The position numbers and the translations under genes were made by a program. The notes beneath the pieces are model-generated. The model was given only the letters and a program-made list of their open reading frames with translations. It was not told the DNA's origin and did no database searches. From Sphaerisporangium siamense (GTDB lineage: Bacteria; Actinomycetota; Actinomycetes; Streptosporangiales; Streptosporangiaceae), in NCBI RefSeq assembly GCF_014205275.1, contig NZ_JACHND010000001.1:5022001-5086000 (forward strand): a stretch of 64,000 bases of DNA. The letters run 5' to 3'. Positions 29,208-38,423 of this stretch are shown piece after piece. Numbering within the stretch: the first letter of the stretch is position 1; every line of letters starts with the position of its first letter.

Positions 29208-29538
29208 GAACGCCACGATATCGCCACACCTCACGGAATCACGACCCCTTACGGGGCCTGCGCAGGAGCCCGTAAGCGAGACAGCAAGATGCCGTAAACC
29301 CTCTGCTCCAGAGTGAAACACAATAGGCCGCACACACGCGCGAAGGAGCCGTAGATGGCCCTGCACGACGCCCGCCCGGTACGGCGGCGGACCGCGTCCG
29401 CACCGTACGGGCGCCCGGCGGGCCGTCCCGGCACCCTCCTCCGCGCCGGCCGTAGAGAACGGCCCGCCTGCTCCGACTTCTCCGGTGAGGGCCGCCCGCA
29501 CGCAGGACGATCTTCGAGGGAACAGGGAGAGTTTTGAG
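29208..29538. promoter_or_regulatory. Divergent SARP/oxidase control region with nested inverted repeat
   Basis: CTTACGGG (29248-29255) and CCCGTAAG (29269-29276) form 8-bp inverted arms around CCTGCGCAGG, itself a palindrome. CCGTAAG and CCGTAAA recur about 22 nt apart, the spacing expected for direct repeats read by SARP proteins. Further CCGTACGG palindromes lie at about 29380-29410. No gene was accepted in this stretch; the oxidase ribosome site GGGAGAG lies at its right end. Confidence 0.45.
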
Positions 29539-30912
29539 ATGACCCAGCACGTTCAGGAGCAGACGTACGGATACCCAGGGCTCGACGGCGCGGGCGCCGC
29601 CGCCCGTCTGCGGGGCCTCGGCTTCGAGGGCGCCGTGCACCTTCCTGGGGACCCCCCCTACGAGGAGAGGCGGCAGCCCCTGTTCGACACGATCGACCCC
29701 TATCCCGCGATCGTGGCCGAGCCCTCGGGGGCCGCCGACGTCCGCGCCGCCGTGCTGACCGCCCGCGAGCACGACCTGCCCCTCGCCGTGCAGGCGACCG
29801 GGCACGGCACCCACGTCCCCGCGGACGGGGGACTTCTGCTGCGGACCACCGGCCTGTCCGCCGTCCTGGTGGACCCGGCGGAGCGCGTCGCCCGGGTCGG
29901 CCCCGGCGCGCTGTGGGGCGACGTCATCGCCGCCGCCGCGGCGTTCGGCCTGGCGCCGCTCGCCGGCTCCTCGCCCGACGTCGGCGTGGTCGGCTACACC
30001 CTCGGCGGCGGCCTCGGGTGGCTCGGCCGCGCCTACGGCTTCGCCGCCGACAGCGTGGTGCGCGCCGAGGTCGTCACCGCCGACGGCGCGCTCGTCGACG
30101 CGAGCCCCGACAGCCACGCGTCGCTGTTCTGGGCGCTGCGCGGCGGCGGCGCCAACTTCGGCGTGGTCACCCGGCTGGAGTTCCGCCTGTACCCGGCCGC
30201 CCAGGTGCACGCGGGCTTCGCCTACTACCCGATCGAGCGCGCGGCCGACGTCCTCACCCGCTACCGCGAGTGGATCGCCGACGCGCCCGACGCGCTCAGC
30301 ACCGCCGTCGTGCTGCGCCGCGCCCCCGACACCGATCTCTTCCCCGAGGCGGTCCGCGGCAGGCGCGTGGTCGTGCTCAAGGCGATGTACGCCGGCGCCT
30401 CCGAGGACGCCGAGCGGCACCTGCGCCCGCTGCGCGAGGCCGCGGGCCCGGCCCTGCTGGACGAGATCCGGCCGACGACCTTCGCGGCGGCGGCCATGGG
30501 GGGCCAGCCGGCACGCTTCCTCGACCTGTACCACGGGCTGCCCGACCCGGTCGTGCACGCGCTCGCGAACGCGATCGACGAGGACCCCGACGCGCCGGTG
30601 TCCGCCGTGGAGATCCGGCACTGGGGCGGAGCGATGGCCGACCCCGGCCCCGGCGCCGGTCCGGTGGGCCACCGCTCGGTCCCGCTGTCGGTCATCATCG
30701 ACGCCGACGTGCCCGAGCTCACCGCCGCGCTGCGCCCGTACGGCACCGGCGGCTCGTTCCTGAACTTCCTCGACGACCCCGGCAACGTCCCCGCCGCCTA
30801 CACCACGGCCGACTACCGGCGGCTGGCCGAGGTGAAGAGGGAGTACGACCCCGCCAACCTGTTCCGACTCAACCACAACATCGCACCCGCGCTGCCGGCG
30901 CGAACCGGCTGA
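29539..30912 (+). CDS. FAD-linked oxidase, berberine-bridge-enzyme type
   Basis: A 457-residue flavoenzyme of the VAO/PCMH fold. The FAD-binding domain shows PSGAADVRAAVLTAREHDLPL, VQATGHGTHVPADGGLLL (position of the usual covalent histidine) and GSSPDVGVVGYTLGGGLGWLGRAYGFA. It ends with the BBE-type C-terminus YRRLAEVKREYDPANLFRLNHNI. Members oxidise alcohols, amines or sugars, often in natural-product routes. The ATG at 29539 has GGGAGAG 8 nt upstream. There is no signal peptide. It is divergent from the SARP regulator and followed by a strong terminator. Confidence 0.87.
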   Translation: MTQHVQEQTYGYPGLDGAGAAARLRGLGFEGAVHLPGDPPYEERRQPLFDTIDPYPAIVAEPSGAADVRAAVLTAREHDLPLAVQATGHGTHVPADGGLLLRTTGLSAVLVDPAERVARVGPGALWGDVIAAAAAFGLAPLAGSSPDVGVVGYTLGGGLGWLGRAYGFAADSVVRAEVVTADGALVDASPDSHASLFWALRGGGANFGVVTRLEFRLYPAAQVHAGFAYYPIERAADVLTRYREWIADAPDALSTAVVLRRAPDTDLFPEAVRGRRVVVLKAMYAGASEDAERHLRPLREAAGPALLDEIRPTTFAAAAMGGQPARFLDLYHGLPDPVVHALANAIDEDPDAPVSAVEIRHWGGAMADPGPGAGPVGHRSVPLSVIIDADVPELTAALRPYGTGGSFLNFLDDPGNVPAAYTTADYRRLAEVKREYDPANLFRLNHNIAPALPARTG

Positions 30913-30928
30913 CCGGCCGCGCGCACGA

Positions 30929-30956
30929 GGGGCCCGGGCGACTCGCCCCGGGCCCC
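30929..30956 (+). terminator. Strong GC hairpin after the BBE oxidase
   Basis: GGGGCCCGGG (30929-30938) and CCCGGGCCCC (30947-30956) form a perfect 10-bp stem with an 8-nt loop, followed by TTCTTC. It lies 16 nt after the stop codon. Confidence 0.85.
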
Positions 30957-31055
30957 TTCTTCATGCGGCTTCTTCGTGCGGCGGGCCCGGAATCGCTCTG
31001 GACAAATCTCATGACACCCCCTTAGATCAGGACGCGCAGTCATTGAGGAGTTCGG

Positions 31056-32081
31056 TTGCTCACGGCGACTGGGGGACCCGTGCGGGATGCTCCGCCCGAC
31101 TTACGCACCGTGCACACCGCGGCCGACTTCATGCGGGCCATGCGGCAGCTGAAAACCTGGTCCGGCATGACCTACCGGCAGCTGGAGGAGCGGGCGGAGG
31201 CCGTGGGCGAGGTGTTGCCGCGCAGTACCCTGGCCGGCGCGCTGGACCGTGATCGATTGCCACGGGTGGCGGTGGTGGAGGCGTTCACCAAGGCGTGCGG
31301 GTGCGACGGCGACACCGTGGCCGCCTGGACCGCGCTGGCCCGGCGCCTGGTGGACGCCGCGCCGCCCGAGCCCGGCCCAGAGACGAGTCCACCGCCCGGT
31401 CCAGAGGCGGCTCCACAGCCGAGCCGGAGGCCGACCGGCGCCGTCCGTCCCGGTGCCAAGGCCAGGGCGGCGGACGGGTGGGAGGTGGGCTCGTCGGTCA
31501 GGGCGCTGCTCAACCTGGCCGCGTACGCGGTCGCCATTCTGTCCCTCGTCTGGGCCGACACACCCGGCACCGGTGCCGAGCGGCCGGCGGCCCGCGCCGA
31601 GCCGGCCGTCGGCGGCGCGCACCCGTCCGGGTCGGGCATGCCGGAGGCGGGCCGGTACCGCGTCCGCCTGCTCCCGTCGAACCTGTGCCTGTCGGAGAAA
31701 CCGGGCAGCGATCTCGGGCTGGTCTACCAGGCGCCGTGCACGAGCGGGTTTCCGGTGACCTTGCATCCCGAGCCCGGTGGCGCGGGTGTCTACAGGGTCG
31801 CCACGGTGCATCCGGTCTTCGGCGACGGCTGTATGGGGGTGGACAAGGCCGACGGCCTGGTCAACACCTTCTGTGACGACGAGGGCTTCAGCCGGTACCT
31901 CAGGCTGGAAACCGTCACGGCACCCGTGAGCGGCGTGCGCCTGCGGGTGCCCGGGCGGGCCGGCTGCGTCGGCGTCCATGAATCCGATCGCGCTCGTGCG
32001 TGGGCCCGGCTGGCGCTGCGCACCTGTTCGTCCTCCATGGCGGGGCAGGTCGTCCTTTTCGAGCGGCTTCCCGGCGACTGA
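31056..32081 (+). CDS. Membrane-spanning XRE regulator with external beta-trefoil domain
   Basis: A 341-residue protein with three parts. Residues 15-85 form an XRE-like helix-turn-helix (ADFMRAMRQLKTWSGMTYRQ, LPRSTLAGALDRDRLPR). A Pro-rich linker leads to one transmembrane helix at about 148-167. Residues 200-340 contain three similar sections, each with a Cys pair (211/228, 259/273, 304/324) and beta-trefoil character, suggesting a ricin-like lectin fold outside the cell. It could sense a cell-surface or environmental sugar and act on DNA directly (inference). The TTG start at 31056 has GAGGAG 5 nt upstream; GTG at 31080 is an alternative. The giant surface protein follows. Confidence 0.75.
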   Translation: MLTATGGPVRDAPPDLRTVHTAADFMRAMRQLKTWSGMTYRQLEERAEAVGEVLPRSTLAGALDRDRLPRVAVVEAFTKACGCDGDTVAAWTALARRLVDAAPPEPGPETSPPPGPEAAPQPSRRPTGAVRPGAKARAADGWEVGSSVRALLNLAAYAVAILSLVWADTPGTGAERPAARAEPAVGGAHPSGSGMPEAGRYRVRLLPSNLCLSEKPGSDLGLVYQAPCTSGFPVTLHPEPGGAGVYRVATVHPVFGDGCMGVDKADGLVNTFCDDEGFSRYLRLETVTAPVSGVRLRVPGRAGCVGVHESDRARAWARLALRTCSSSMAGQVVLFERLPGD

Positions 32082-32428
32082 TCCACCGGCTGATCCGGTG
32101 ACGCCGTCCGTTCCGCCGACCCTCGCACCCGAGCCGCCGCGCGGGTGATCTCCCGTCACGTCCCTGATGGTGTCCGGCCAGGTGAGGATGTGCACCGCTT
32201 GTCCGGGACAGCCCGATCCCTGTCCGGGACAGTGATGTGATCTTGTGCGGCCAGGGGTGGTGGCCGACGCTGTGAAGGTCCGCGTGATCAGCGGGCCCAC
32301 TTTGGACGCGAGGCCGGCCAGGGGCACGATCTACGCCCTCCTGTCCAGGCCCATCCGCTCGCGTACCAGGACAGCGCGAAGAGTACTTCCTGCTCTTTCC
32401 ATGCCCATTACGTGATTTGCGAGGTTGT
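32082..32428 (+). promoter_or_regulatory. Intergenic region with two identical TGTCCGGGACA palindromes
   Basis: TGTCCGGGACA occurs at 32200-32210 and 32221-32231, exactly 21 bp (two helical turns) apart. Each has 5-bp arms and a central G. A looser TGTCC...GGACA pair lies further down at about 32342-32375. There is no gene in this stretch. The sites lie 198-229 nt upstream of the giant protein's start and are the natural target for the preceding membrane XRE protein. Confidence 0.55.
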
Positions 32429-35400
32429 GTGACCACGTCCCAGTTACGCATGCGGCCAGGCACCCGGCGGGTAGCCCTGGCCACCGCACTCCTGCTCGCC
32501 GGCTCCCTGCTGACGATCCCGTTCACCGCCCAGGCCGAGGACCGTGGCGCCGAGCCGCCTGCCGCCGATCCCCGAGCCTCGGTGGTGACCCTCCCGAGGC
32601 CCGACGACCCGGACGCCGCCCTGCGCGCCGCGATCGCGCGGGCACGTGACCGGAACCAGGCCGTCGAGGTGACGAAGGAGTTCACCGAGACCTCCCGCAC
32701 CTGGGCCTTCCCCGACGGCCATCTGACGACGCAGAGCTACACCGCCCCCGTGCAGGCCGAGCGGCCAGGAGGCGGCTGGGCCTGGCTGGACGCGACCCTG
32801 GTGGAGAAGGACGGCCGGCTTCAGCCGAAGATGGCCAAGGGCGAGGTCCGCCTGTCCCTCGGCGGCGACGGCCCGTTCGCGACCATGGCCCTGGGCACAG
32901 GCCGGACGTTCAGCCTTTCCTGGCCGACATCACTTCCCCGCCCTCGGGTCGAGGGGAACACGGCCACGTACGTGGACGCGGCCGGGCCCGCGGCCGACCT
33001 GGTCGTCACGGCGCTCCCGACCGGCTTCCGCCACGACGTGGTGTTGCGCCGGCGCCCCGCCGGCCCGGTGGAGATCCGCGTTCCCGTGACGGCCACCGGC
33101 GCGGACCTGAAGGTCACCAAGTCCGGCGGGTTGTCCCTGGCGACGCCCGAGGGGCGACGGCTCGCCTCGGCGCCGGCTCCGCTGATGTGGGACGCGGACA
33201 CCGCCGGACGTCCCGGCCGTCAGGCGCGCGTCCGGGCGCGGGTCGAGGCCCGGCGTGGCGGGAGTGAGCTGGTACTCACACCCGACCCCGCCTGGCTGGC
33301 GGACCCGGCCACCCGGTACCCGGTCACCGTGGACCCCACCACCACCTTGGGCGTGACCCAGGAGGTGGCCGTCCAGAGCCCGAACGGGCAGCTGGGCATC
33401 GCCGCCCAGGTCGGTCGCCACCAGCTGTGCAGCGGCTGCGGCGGCCCCAACCCGGTACGCGAGGATCGTCTGATCAGGTCACTGATGGCCTTCGACACCA
33501 CCCCGATCGCCGGCCGGCAGGTGGTCAAGGCGACCATGCAGCTCACCCTGCGGCAGGCGGTCGCCGCCTGCACCGAGTTCCAGGGCATCATCGCCCGCCG
33601 CGTCACCAAGGCGTGGAAGGCCGACGACACCTCCTGGGGCAACCAGCCCTCCAGCACGCTGGAGGGGCGTGGCTCGGTGAACCCGTGCTCGCTACCAGGC
33701 GCGGCCGGGTCGGTGTGGAGCTGGGACCTGACCGAGATGACCGGCCAATGGGCCAGAGGCCTGCCCAACCAGGGCGTGATCTTGCAGCTCGGCGCGGAAA
33801 GCCCCGTCCCCGCCAACCTGTCGGAGATGTTCGTGTTCTGGCCGGCGCTCGTAGGGACCGGCCCCAAGCCCAAACTCAGTGTCGACTGGGTGCTCCCACC
33901 TGAGATCCCCGTGGTCACGGCCGAGTCGATCGACTCCGTCAACGGCACCGATGCCATCGCGCGTAGTACCAACGTCAAGGTGCATTACACGTCCCGGGTG
34001 CCGGAGGCGACCCCGCTGGACTACACCGTGACCGTCAACGACTCCACGATGCGGCCGCCCGCGGCCCAGCTGCCGGGCGGCGAGGCCGCCTACTACAAGC
34101 TCGACGAATCCACCGGCGCCACCGCCGCCGATTCCTCCGGCAACCGCAACAACGCGACCCTGCGCGGCTCCTACAGTCGCGCTCTAGGACAACTCGGGCA
34201 GGCGCTCCAGTTGTCCGGTGCCGGCTACGCCACGGCGGGCAAGGCCCTGCTGCGCACCGACCGGAGCTATACCGTCGGCGCGTGGGTGAGGCTGGATGAC
34301 AGCACGGTCGATCAGACGGTCTTCACGCAGCTCGGAACCTATCAACCCGGGCTGAAGCTGAGCTACACGGCCTCTCCTGATGTGCCGGAGTTCGACCAGC
34401 GGTGGGCGTTCGAGGTCGCCCAGCAGGATCATCCCGAGCGTTACTACCCCATGCCGGTCTGGTCCACCGCGCTGGCGAAGACCAAGCAGTGGACCCACGT
34501 GGTGGTCCAGTACGACGCGGAAGCGCACAAGCTGCGCCTCTTCGTGGACGGCGTCCTGGCCGGTGACCGTGACTACACGGTCACCTGGAACGCCGGCGGC
34601 GCCTTCGAGTTCGGCCGAGGCGCCGACGGCTCCCTCCGTGGCGCGATCGACGACCTGCACGTCTACCAGCGGGCCCTGACCGGCGAGGAGATCCGCGCAC
34701 TGGTCGGCGTCCCCGGCACCACCACCCACAACGCCGTCCCCTCCGGCCAGGTGCTGGACAAGGTCTTCACCCTGGACAACCCGGCCAGCTTCAAGTTCGT
34801 GGTCAAGGCCTGCCGCAGCGGCGTCACCCCGCCCTCCTGCAACGAGAGCCCGGCGTACCGCATCACCTCCGACGCGCCCATGCCGCCCAAGGACACCGAG
34901 ACGGGGATGGCCGAGCCCACCCGGCCCGTGCTGTCCGGGATGGTGGCCCGGCCGTCGGACGGACGGCTCACGGCGAAGTTCTTCCTGTACGACAGCGCCG
35001 GCCGTCCGGTCGGGGCGAGCCCCATCGGGGAGGTCGCCGCCTATAGCGGGCAGCGCGCGTCCCTGAACCTGCCCGAGGGCGCCGTCCAGCCGGGGTCGGC
35101 GTACAGCTGGCAGATGCAGGCCTGCGTCGAGGAGGTGTGCACCTCCAAGACGGCTCCCGTCACGTTCGCCACTCCCGGGACGCGGCCGCCCGACCCGGAG
35201 GATCCGGGCCGTAACCTGACGCTCGGTAAGGATTCCTTCGTCGTCAAGACGGCCAGGACCGATCCCACCGCCTGCGACGGAGCCCCGTGCCCGGTCGAGG
35301 ACGCCACCACGATCCGGATCGGCGGCACGGGCGCTGGCAAGACGGCCGCCGTCGTCGCCTTCAAGTACGGCGACCTGCCGGAGGGCGTCATCGTGACCGT

Positions 35401-37084
35401 GGCCGATCTTCAGCTTGGCACGCCCGTCTGCGGTGGAGGCGCCTGCCCCGGCGACGCCGTCGTCACCGCGGTTCCGCTGGACAAGCCGGTCACCTCGGAC
35501 ACCAAGGCGTCGGAGCTCGCCGCTTCCGCCATCCCCGGCAAGAGCTACCCGCTGCCCATCGGCTCTCCCCGGGCCGACATCGCCGAAGACGCCTACTCCT
35601 GGCTGATGCTCACCACCACCCACGACGACGTCATCACCTTCGGCGAGGCCGGTCAGACGCAGCCGTCGCTGGCACTCACCTACCTGCCGCCGCGACCGCC
35701 CAGCGAGATCCTGAACCTCTCGCTGCAGAGCGGCGACGGCGGAGCCATCGCCAGCTGGGGGATACCGGAGTCGAACGGCGGCATGGCCCTGCTCGACGGC
35801 TACGACGTCGAGGTGGCGGCCGGCGACAGCGTCGTGAAGACCCTGGACGTCAAGGACCCCGTCGCCACCATCCCGGGGCTGACGAACGGCACCGACTACA
35901 CGGTGAGAGTGCGCGCGCGTACCCGCCTCGGCTCGGGGAACTGGGTGTCCGCGCAGGTCACGCCGCGACCGCTACCGCCGGTGACGCCGCCGTCCGGCTC
36001 ACGCGGCCCCTGTGACACCGGGCAGTTCAAAGGCGCGGTCGAAGACTGGTACAAGGCCCAGGACGCGGTTCTGGAAGGCCGGGCGGCGAGCGTCTGGGAC
36101 GCTCCCGGCAGCGCTCCTGACGGCCCCTTGGCGGCCCGGCTGTCCGTCTTCAACGAATCTCTCGTCAGTGAGCGCCAGGCCATGGCCGGCTCGGGCCTGG
36201 CACGGACCGATTCGAAGGTGAACGTCAGCGATCTGATCGTCCAGGAGGCTCCGGGCGGGATGGTCAGGGTCACCGCCGGCGTCGAACGCACCTGGAACCT
36301 GACGCGAAAGGACACGGCCCTCGCCTCCGGGGCGGCGGCCGGGCCGCTCGACTCCGAGCGGTTCTACACCATCACGATCATCATGTTCCACCGGTGCGGC
36401 CCCGCCACCTATCAAGACGTACTGGTCGAGGTGGAGAAGGATCCGACGGACTTCGACGGGCCGCCGCCGAGCGGCGGCAATATCCCAAAGCAGCTGCCGG
36501 GGGATGGTTATGGTTGCAACAAGGACACGAAGTACTGTTCCATTTTGCTCGAAAAATCCCGCGCCCTTATGAAGGGTATGATTCTACACGTCCAAACGGT
36601 ACTCACCTGGCGAGGGACGGGACTGCCGCAGGCGGCGACGGAGGTGACCGGTAGGCATGAAGGCAGAATATGGGTGGAGCAGCCGCTGTGCGTGTCGAGG
36701 GGGAGAACGAAGGAATGCAAGGTCATCCGTGATCGATTGAAGATGAAACTCGAGGTCGGCACCACCGTTAGTTGGTACGGGTTTTCCTCTCCTACTGTCT
36801 CGTGGCCCCCAGGCGCCACGTTGACGTCGGAGGACAGGACCGCCTCGAAGATCACATGGAGTGTGGACCGGGGTGTCCGTAGCTTCGATTACCAGCCACT
36901 CTCGTTCAGTATGGAATGTAAGTGGGCCCACTGCAACGGCGGATTCACAAGCATCCAGCAAACGATGGCAGCGACCGTCCAGGTCGTGGACCTGTGCGGT
37001 TCTAGGGATGGTGACTTGCGCTGCGAGCACGGCTACGCGGTGCAGGGGTCATCGATGTGGCGCCCGGCGTTCACGCTGATCTGA
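32429..37084 (+). CDS. Giant secreted DNRLRE/LamG/FN3 surface protein with distinct C-terminal domain
   Basis: About 1551 residues. The N-terminus is a signal peptide (RRVALATALLLAGSLLTIPF, then AQA). A long beta domain is followed by a DNRLRE-type region (about residues 305-490, with SLMAFDTTPIAGRQVVKATM and TSWGNQPSS). Then come a LamG jelly roll (about 555-757, KLDESTGATAADSSGN...), a second DNRLRE-like block at about 930-1085 and an FN3 domain (about 1087-1178, DGYDVEVAAGD). The last ~200 residues form a Cys-rich beta domain in DNA of much lower GC. The architecture matches the stem of actinobacterial RHS/YD-repeat proteins but has no YD repeats. Starts: GTG 32429 (GAGG upstream) or TTG 32417. 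No immunity gene is seen. Confidence 0.82.
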   Translation: MTTSQLRMRPGTRRVALATALLLAGSLLTIPFTAQAEDRGAEPPAADPRASVVTLPRPDDPDAALRAAIARARDRNQAVEVTKEFTETSRTWAFPDGHLTTQSYTAPVQAERPGGGWAWLDATLVEKDGRLQPKMAKGEVRLSLGGDGPFATMALGTGRTFSLSWPTSLPRPRVEGNTATYVDAAGPAADLVVTALPTGFRHDVVLRRRPAGPVEIRVPVTATGADLKVTKSGGLSLATPEGRRLASAPAPLMWDADTAGRPGRQARVRARVEARRGGSELVLTPDPAWLADPATRYPVTVDPTTTLGVTQEVAVQSPNGQLGIAAQVGRHQLCSGCGGPNPVREDRLIRSLMAFDTTPIAGRQVVKATMQLTLRQAVAACTEFQGIIARRVTKAWKADDTSWGNQPSSTLEGRGSVNPCSLPGAAGSVWSWDLTEMTGQWARGLPNQGVILQLGAESPVPANLSEMFVFWPALVGTGPKPKLSVDWVLPPEIPVVTAESIDSVNGTDAIARSTNVKVHYTSRVPEATPLDYTVTVNDSTMRPPAAQLPGGEAAYYKLDESTGATAADSSGNRNNATLRGSYSRALGQLGQALQLSGAGYATAGKALLRTDRSYTVGAWVRLDDSTVDQTVFTQLGTYQPGLKLSYTASPDVPEFDQRWAFEVAQQDHPERYYPMPVWSTALAKTKQWTHVVVQYDAEAHKLRLFVDGVLAGDRDYTVTWNAGGAFEFGRGADGSLRGAIDDLHVYQRALTGEEIRALVGVPGTTTHNAVPSGQVLDKVFTLDNPASFKFVVKACRSGVTPPSCNESPAYRITSDAPMPPKDTETGMAEPTRPVLSGMVARPSDGRLTAKFFLYDSAGRPVGASPIGEVAAYSGQRASLNLPEGAVQPGSAYSWQMQACVEEVCTSKTAPVTFATPGTRPPDPEDPGRNLTLGKDSFVVKTARTDPTACDGAPCPVEDATTIRIGGTGAGKTAAVVAFKYGDLPEGVIVTVADLQLGTPVCGGGACPGDAVVTAVPLDKPVTSDTKASELAASAIPGKSYPLPIGSPRADIAEDAYSWLMLTTTHDDVITFGEAGQTQPSLALTYLPPRPPSEILNLSLQSGDGGAIASWGIPESNGGMALLDGYDVEVAAGDSVVKTLDVKDPVATIPGLTNGTDYTVRVRARTRLGSGNWVSAQVTPRPLPPVTPPSGSRGPCDTGQFKGAVEDWYKAQDAVLEGRAASVWDAPGSAPDGPLAARLSVFNESLVSERQAMAGSGLARTDSKVNVSDLIVQEAPGGMVRVTAGVERTWNLTRKDTALASGAAAGPLDSERFYTITIIMFHRCGPATYQDVLVEVEKDPTDFDGPPPSGGNIPKQLPGDGYGCNKDTKYCSILLEKSRALMKGMILHVQTVLTWRGTGLPQAATEVTGRHEGRIWVEQPLCVSRGRTKECKVIRDRLKMKLEVGTTVSWYGFSSPTVSWPPGATLTSEDRTASKITWSVDRGVRSFDYQPLSFSMECKWAHCNGGFTSIQQTMAATVQVVDLCGSRDGDLRCEHGYAVQGSSMWRPAFTLI

Positions 37085-37130
37085 GCCGATGCCGCGGTAC
37101 GGACGACGTCCCCGGCCGTAGGTGAGCATG

Positions 37131-37187
37131 CGCTCTGAGTGGTGATCGTGACGATGACGACCCATCACGAGATCACCGCTCAGAGCG
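37131..37187. terminator. Long imperfect stem-loop between convergent genes
   Basis: The arms 37131-37150 and 37166-37187 pair over about 20 bp: CGCTCTGAGTGGTGATC with GATCACCGCTCAGAGCG has one mismatch, and a 2-nt bulge near the loop precedes the last three pairs. The loop is 15 nt. It sits between the giant surface protein and the convergent serine hydrolase and probably terminates both. It is longer than usual terminators and could be a remnant of a mobile repeat. Confidence 0.55.
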
Positions 37188-37287
37188 TTCGGTCTTCATG
37201 TCGGTTCCCGAGCCTCGCGCGCGACGACGGCCTGGCGGCTCGGGGGCGGCCGGGCCCCGGTCAGGGCGGCCCGGCCGCGCGGCGGCC

Positions 37288-38394
37288 TCAGGTGAGGTGC
37301 TTGGTGACCAGGGCGGAGATGGGGGCGATGGTGGTGTAGTCGCCGGGGGTGAAGCGGGTCTTGGTGACGGCGAAGGCGATGTTGTTGGTGAGGTCGGCGT
37401 CGGCGACGCTGCCGCCGGCGCCGGGCCAGCCGATGATGGTGGCTTCGGCGGGGGCGTCGGGGACGGGGCGGCCGATGGAGTAGCCGAGGGCGTATTGGGT
37501 GGGCATGCCGAAGATCTGGTCGGTGTCGGCGACGGCGACCTGGGAGATCTCCTTGAGTCGCTGGTCGGAGACCAGGGTGGTGCCGTCGAGCTGGCCGGTG
37601 AGGGCGGCGTAGACCTTGGCGACGCCGCGGGCGGTCATGGTGCCGCCGGCGGGGATGTCGGCGGTGAGGTAGTCGTCGCGGTTGCACAGGTCGGCCGACA
37701 GTTGGACGGCGGGGGGTGCGATTTTGAAGAAGGTGGGCATCATGGCGCGCAGTTGTTCCATGTCGATCTGCGGGCCGACCTGCTCCAGGCGGGCGACGCG
37801 GGAGAGTTCTTCGGCAGGGACGCCGAGGTAGATTTCGCGCTGGAGGCCGAGGGGGGTGGCGATTTTGTCGTGGAGGACTTTGGAGATGGGGTCGCCGGTG
37901 GCGCGGCGGACGATTTCGCCGAGGATGTAGCCGAAGGTCTGGGGGTGGTAGCCGACCTTGGTGCCGGGTTCCCACCAGGGCTGGGTGTCGGCGATGGCGG
38001 TGGTGATCTTGTCCCAGTCGAGCAGGTCGTCGGCGGTGGAGTCTTCGGGGACGCCGGGGACGCCGACGGTGAAGGCCAGGGCGTGGCGGATGGTGGCGTC
38101 CTGCTTGCCGTGGGCGGCGAATTCGGGCCAGATCTGGGCGATGGGGGTGTCGTAGTCCAGGACGCCTTGTTCGGCGAGCACGTGGATGAGGGTGCTGGTG
38201 AGGGATTTGCCGGTGGAGGCGACGTAGACGGGGGTGTCGCTGGTCAGGGGGCGGTCGGTGGCGGGGTCGGTGCCGGCGACGGCGTCCACGACCAGGTCGC
38301 CGTCCTTGTACACGGCGACCTGCAGTCCCCGCTCGGCTCCGGACTCGACCAGCTCGTCGATGGTCTTCTGCACTTCCCGCTGGAGATCGCTCAT
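37288..38394 (-). CDS. Beta-lactamase-fold serine hydrolase (class C / EstB type)
   Basis: A 368-residue member of the serine beta-lactamase-like family (Pfam Beta-lactamase). The nucleophile motif STGKS (Ser60, Lys63) is present. The tyrosine element reads GYHPQTFGYILGEIVRR instead of a strict YxN, as in esterase-type relatives. There is no signal peptide, so a cytoplasmic esterase is more likely than a secreted antibiotic resistance enzyme. The ATG at 38394 has AGGAG 9 nt upstream. It is immediately downstream of the FMN reductase on the same strand (29 nt), so the two may be cotranscribed. Confidence 0.82.
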   Translation of the reverse strand: MSDLQREVQKTIDELVESGAERGLQVAVYKDGDLVVDAVAGTDPATDRPLTSDTPVYVASTGKSLTSTLIHVLAEQGVLDYDTPIAQIWPEFAAHGKQDATIRHALAFTVGVPGVPEDSTADDLLDWDKITTAIADTQPWWEPGTKVGYHPQTFGYILGEIVRRATGDPISKVLHDKIATPLGLQREIYLGVPAEELSRVARLEQVGPQIDMEQLRAMMPTFFKIAPPAVQLSADLCNRDDYLTADIPAGGTMTARGVAKVYAALTGQLDGTTLVSDQRLKEISQVAVADTDQIFGMPTQYALGYSIGRPVPDAPAEATIIGWPGAGGSVADADLTNNIAFAVTKTRFTPGDYTTIAPISALVTKHLT

Positions 38395-38423
38395 ATCCGC
38401 TCCTGTGGCTGTTCGGTGTGGTC

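Noticed and set aside
32429..37084. Surface protein as a polymorphic toxin with immunity gene
   Set aside because: No YD repeats, no recognisable toxin active site and no small downstream gene on the same strand; kept only as a possibility in the findings.
37131..37187. Reading the stem-loop as terminal repeats of an insertion sequence
   Set aside because: No transposase, no target-site duplication and only 57 nt in total.
37288..38394. Antibiotic-resistance beta-lactamase
   Set aside because: No signal peptide and an atypical YxN element; an esterase-type hydrolase is more likely.
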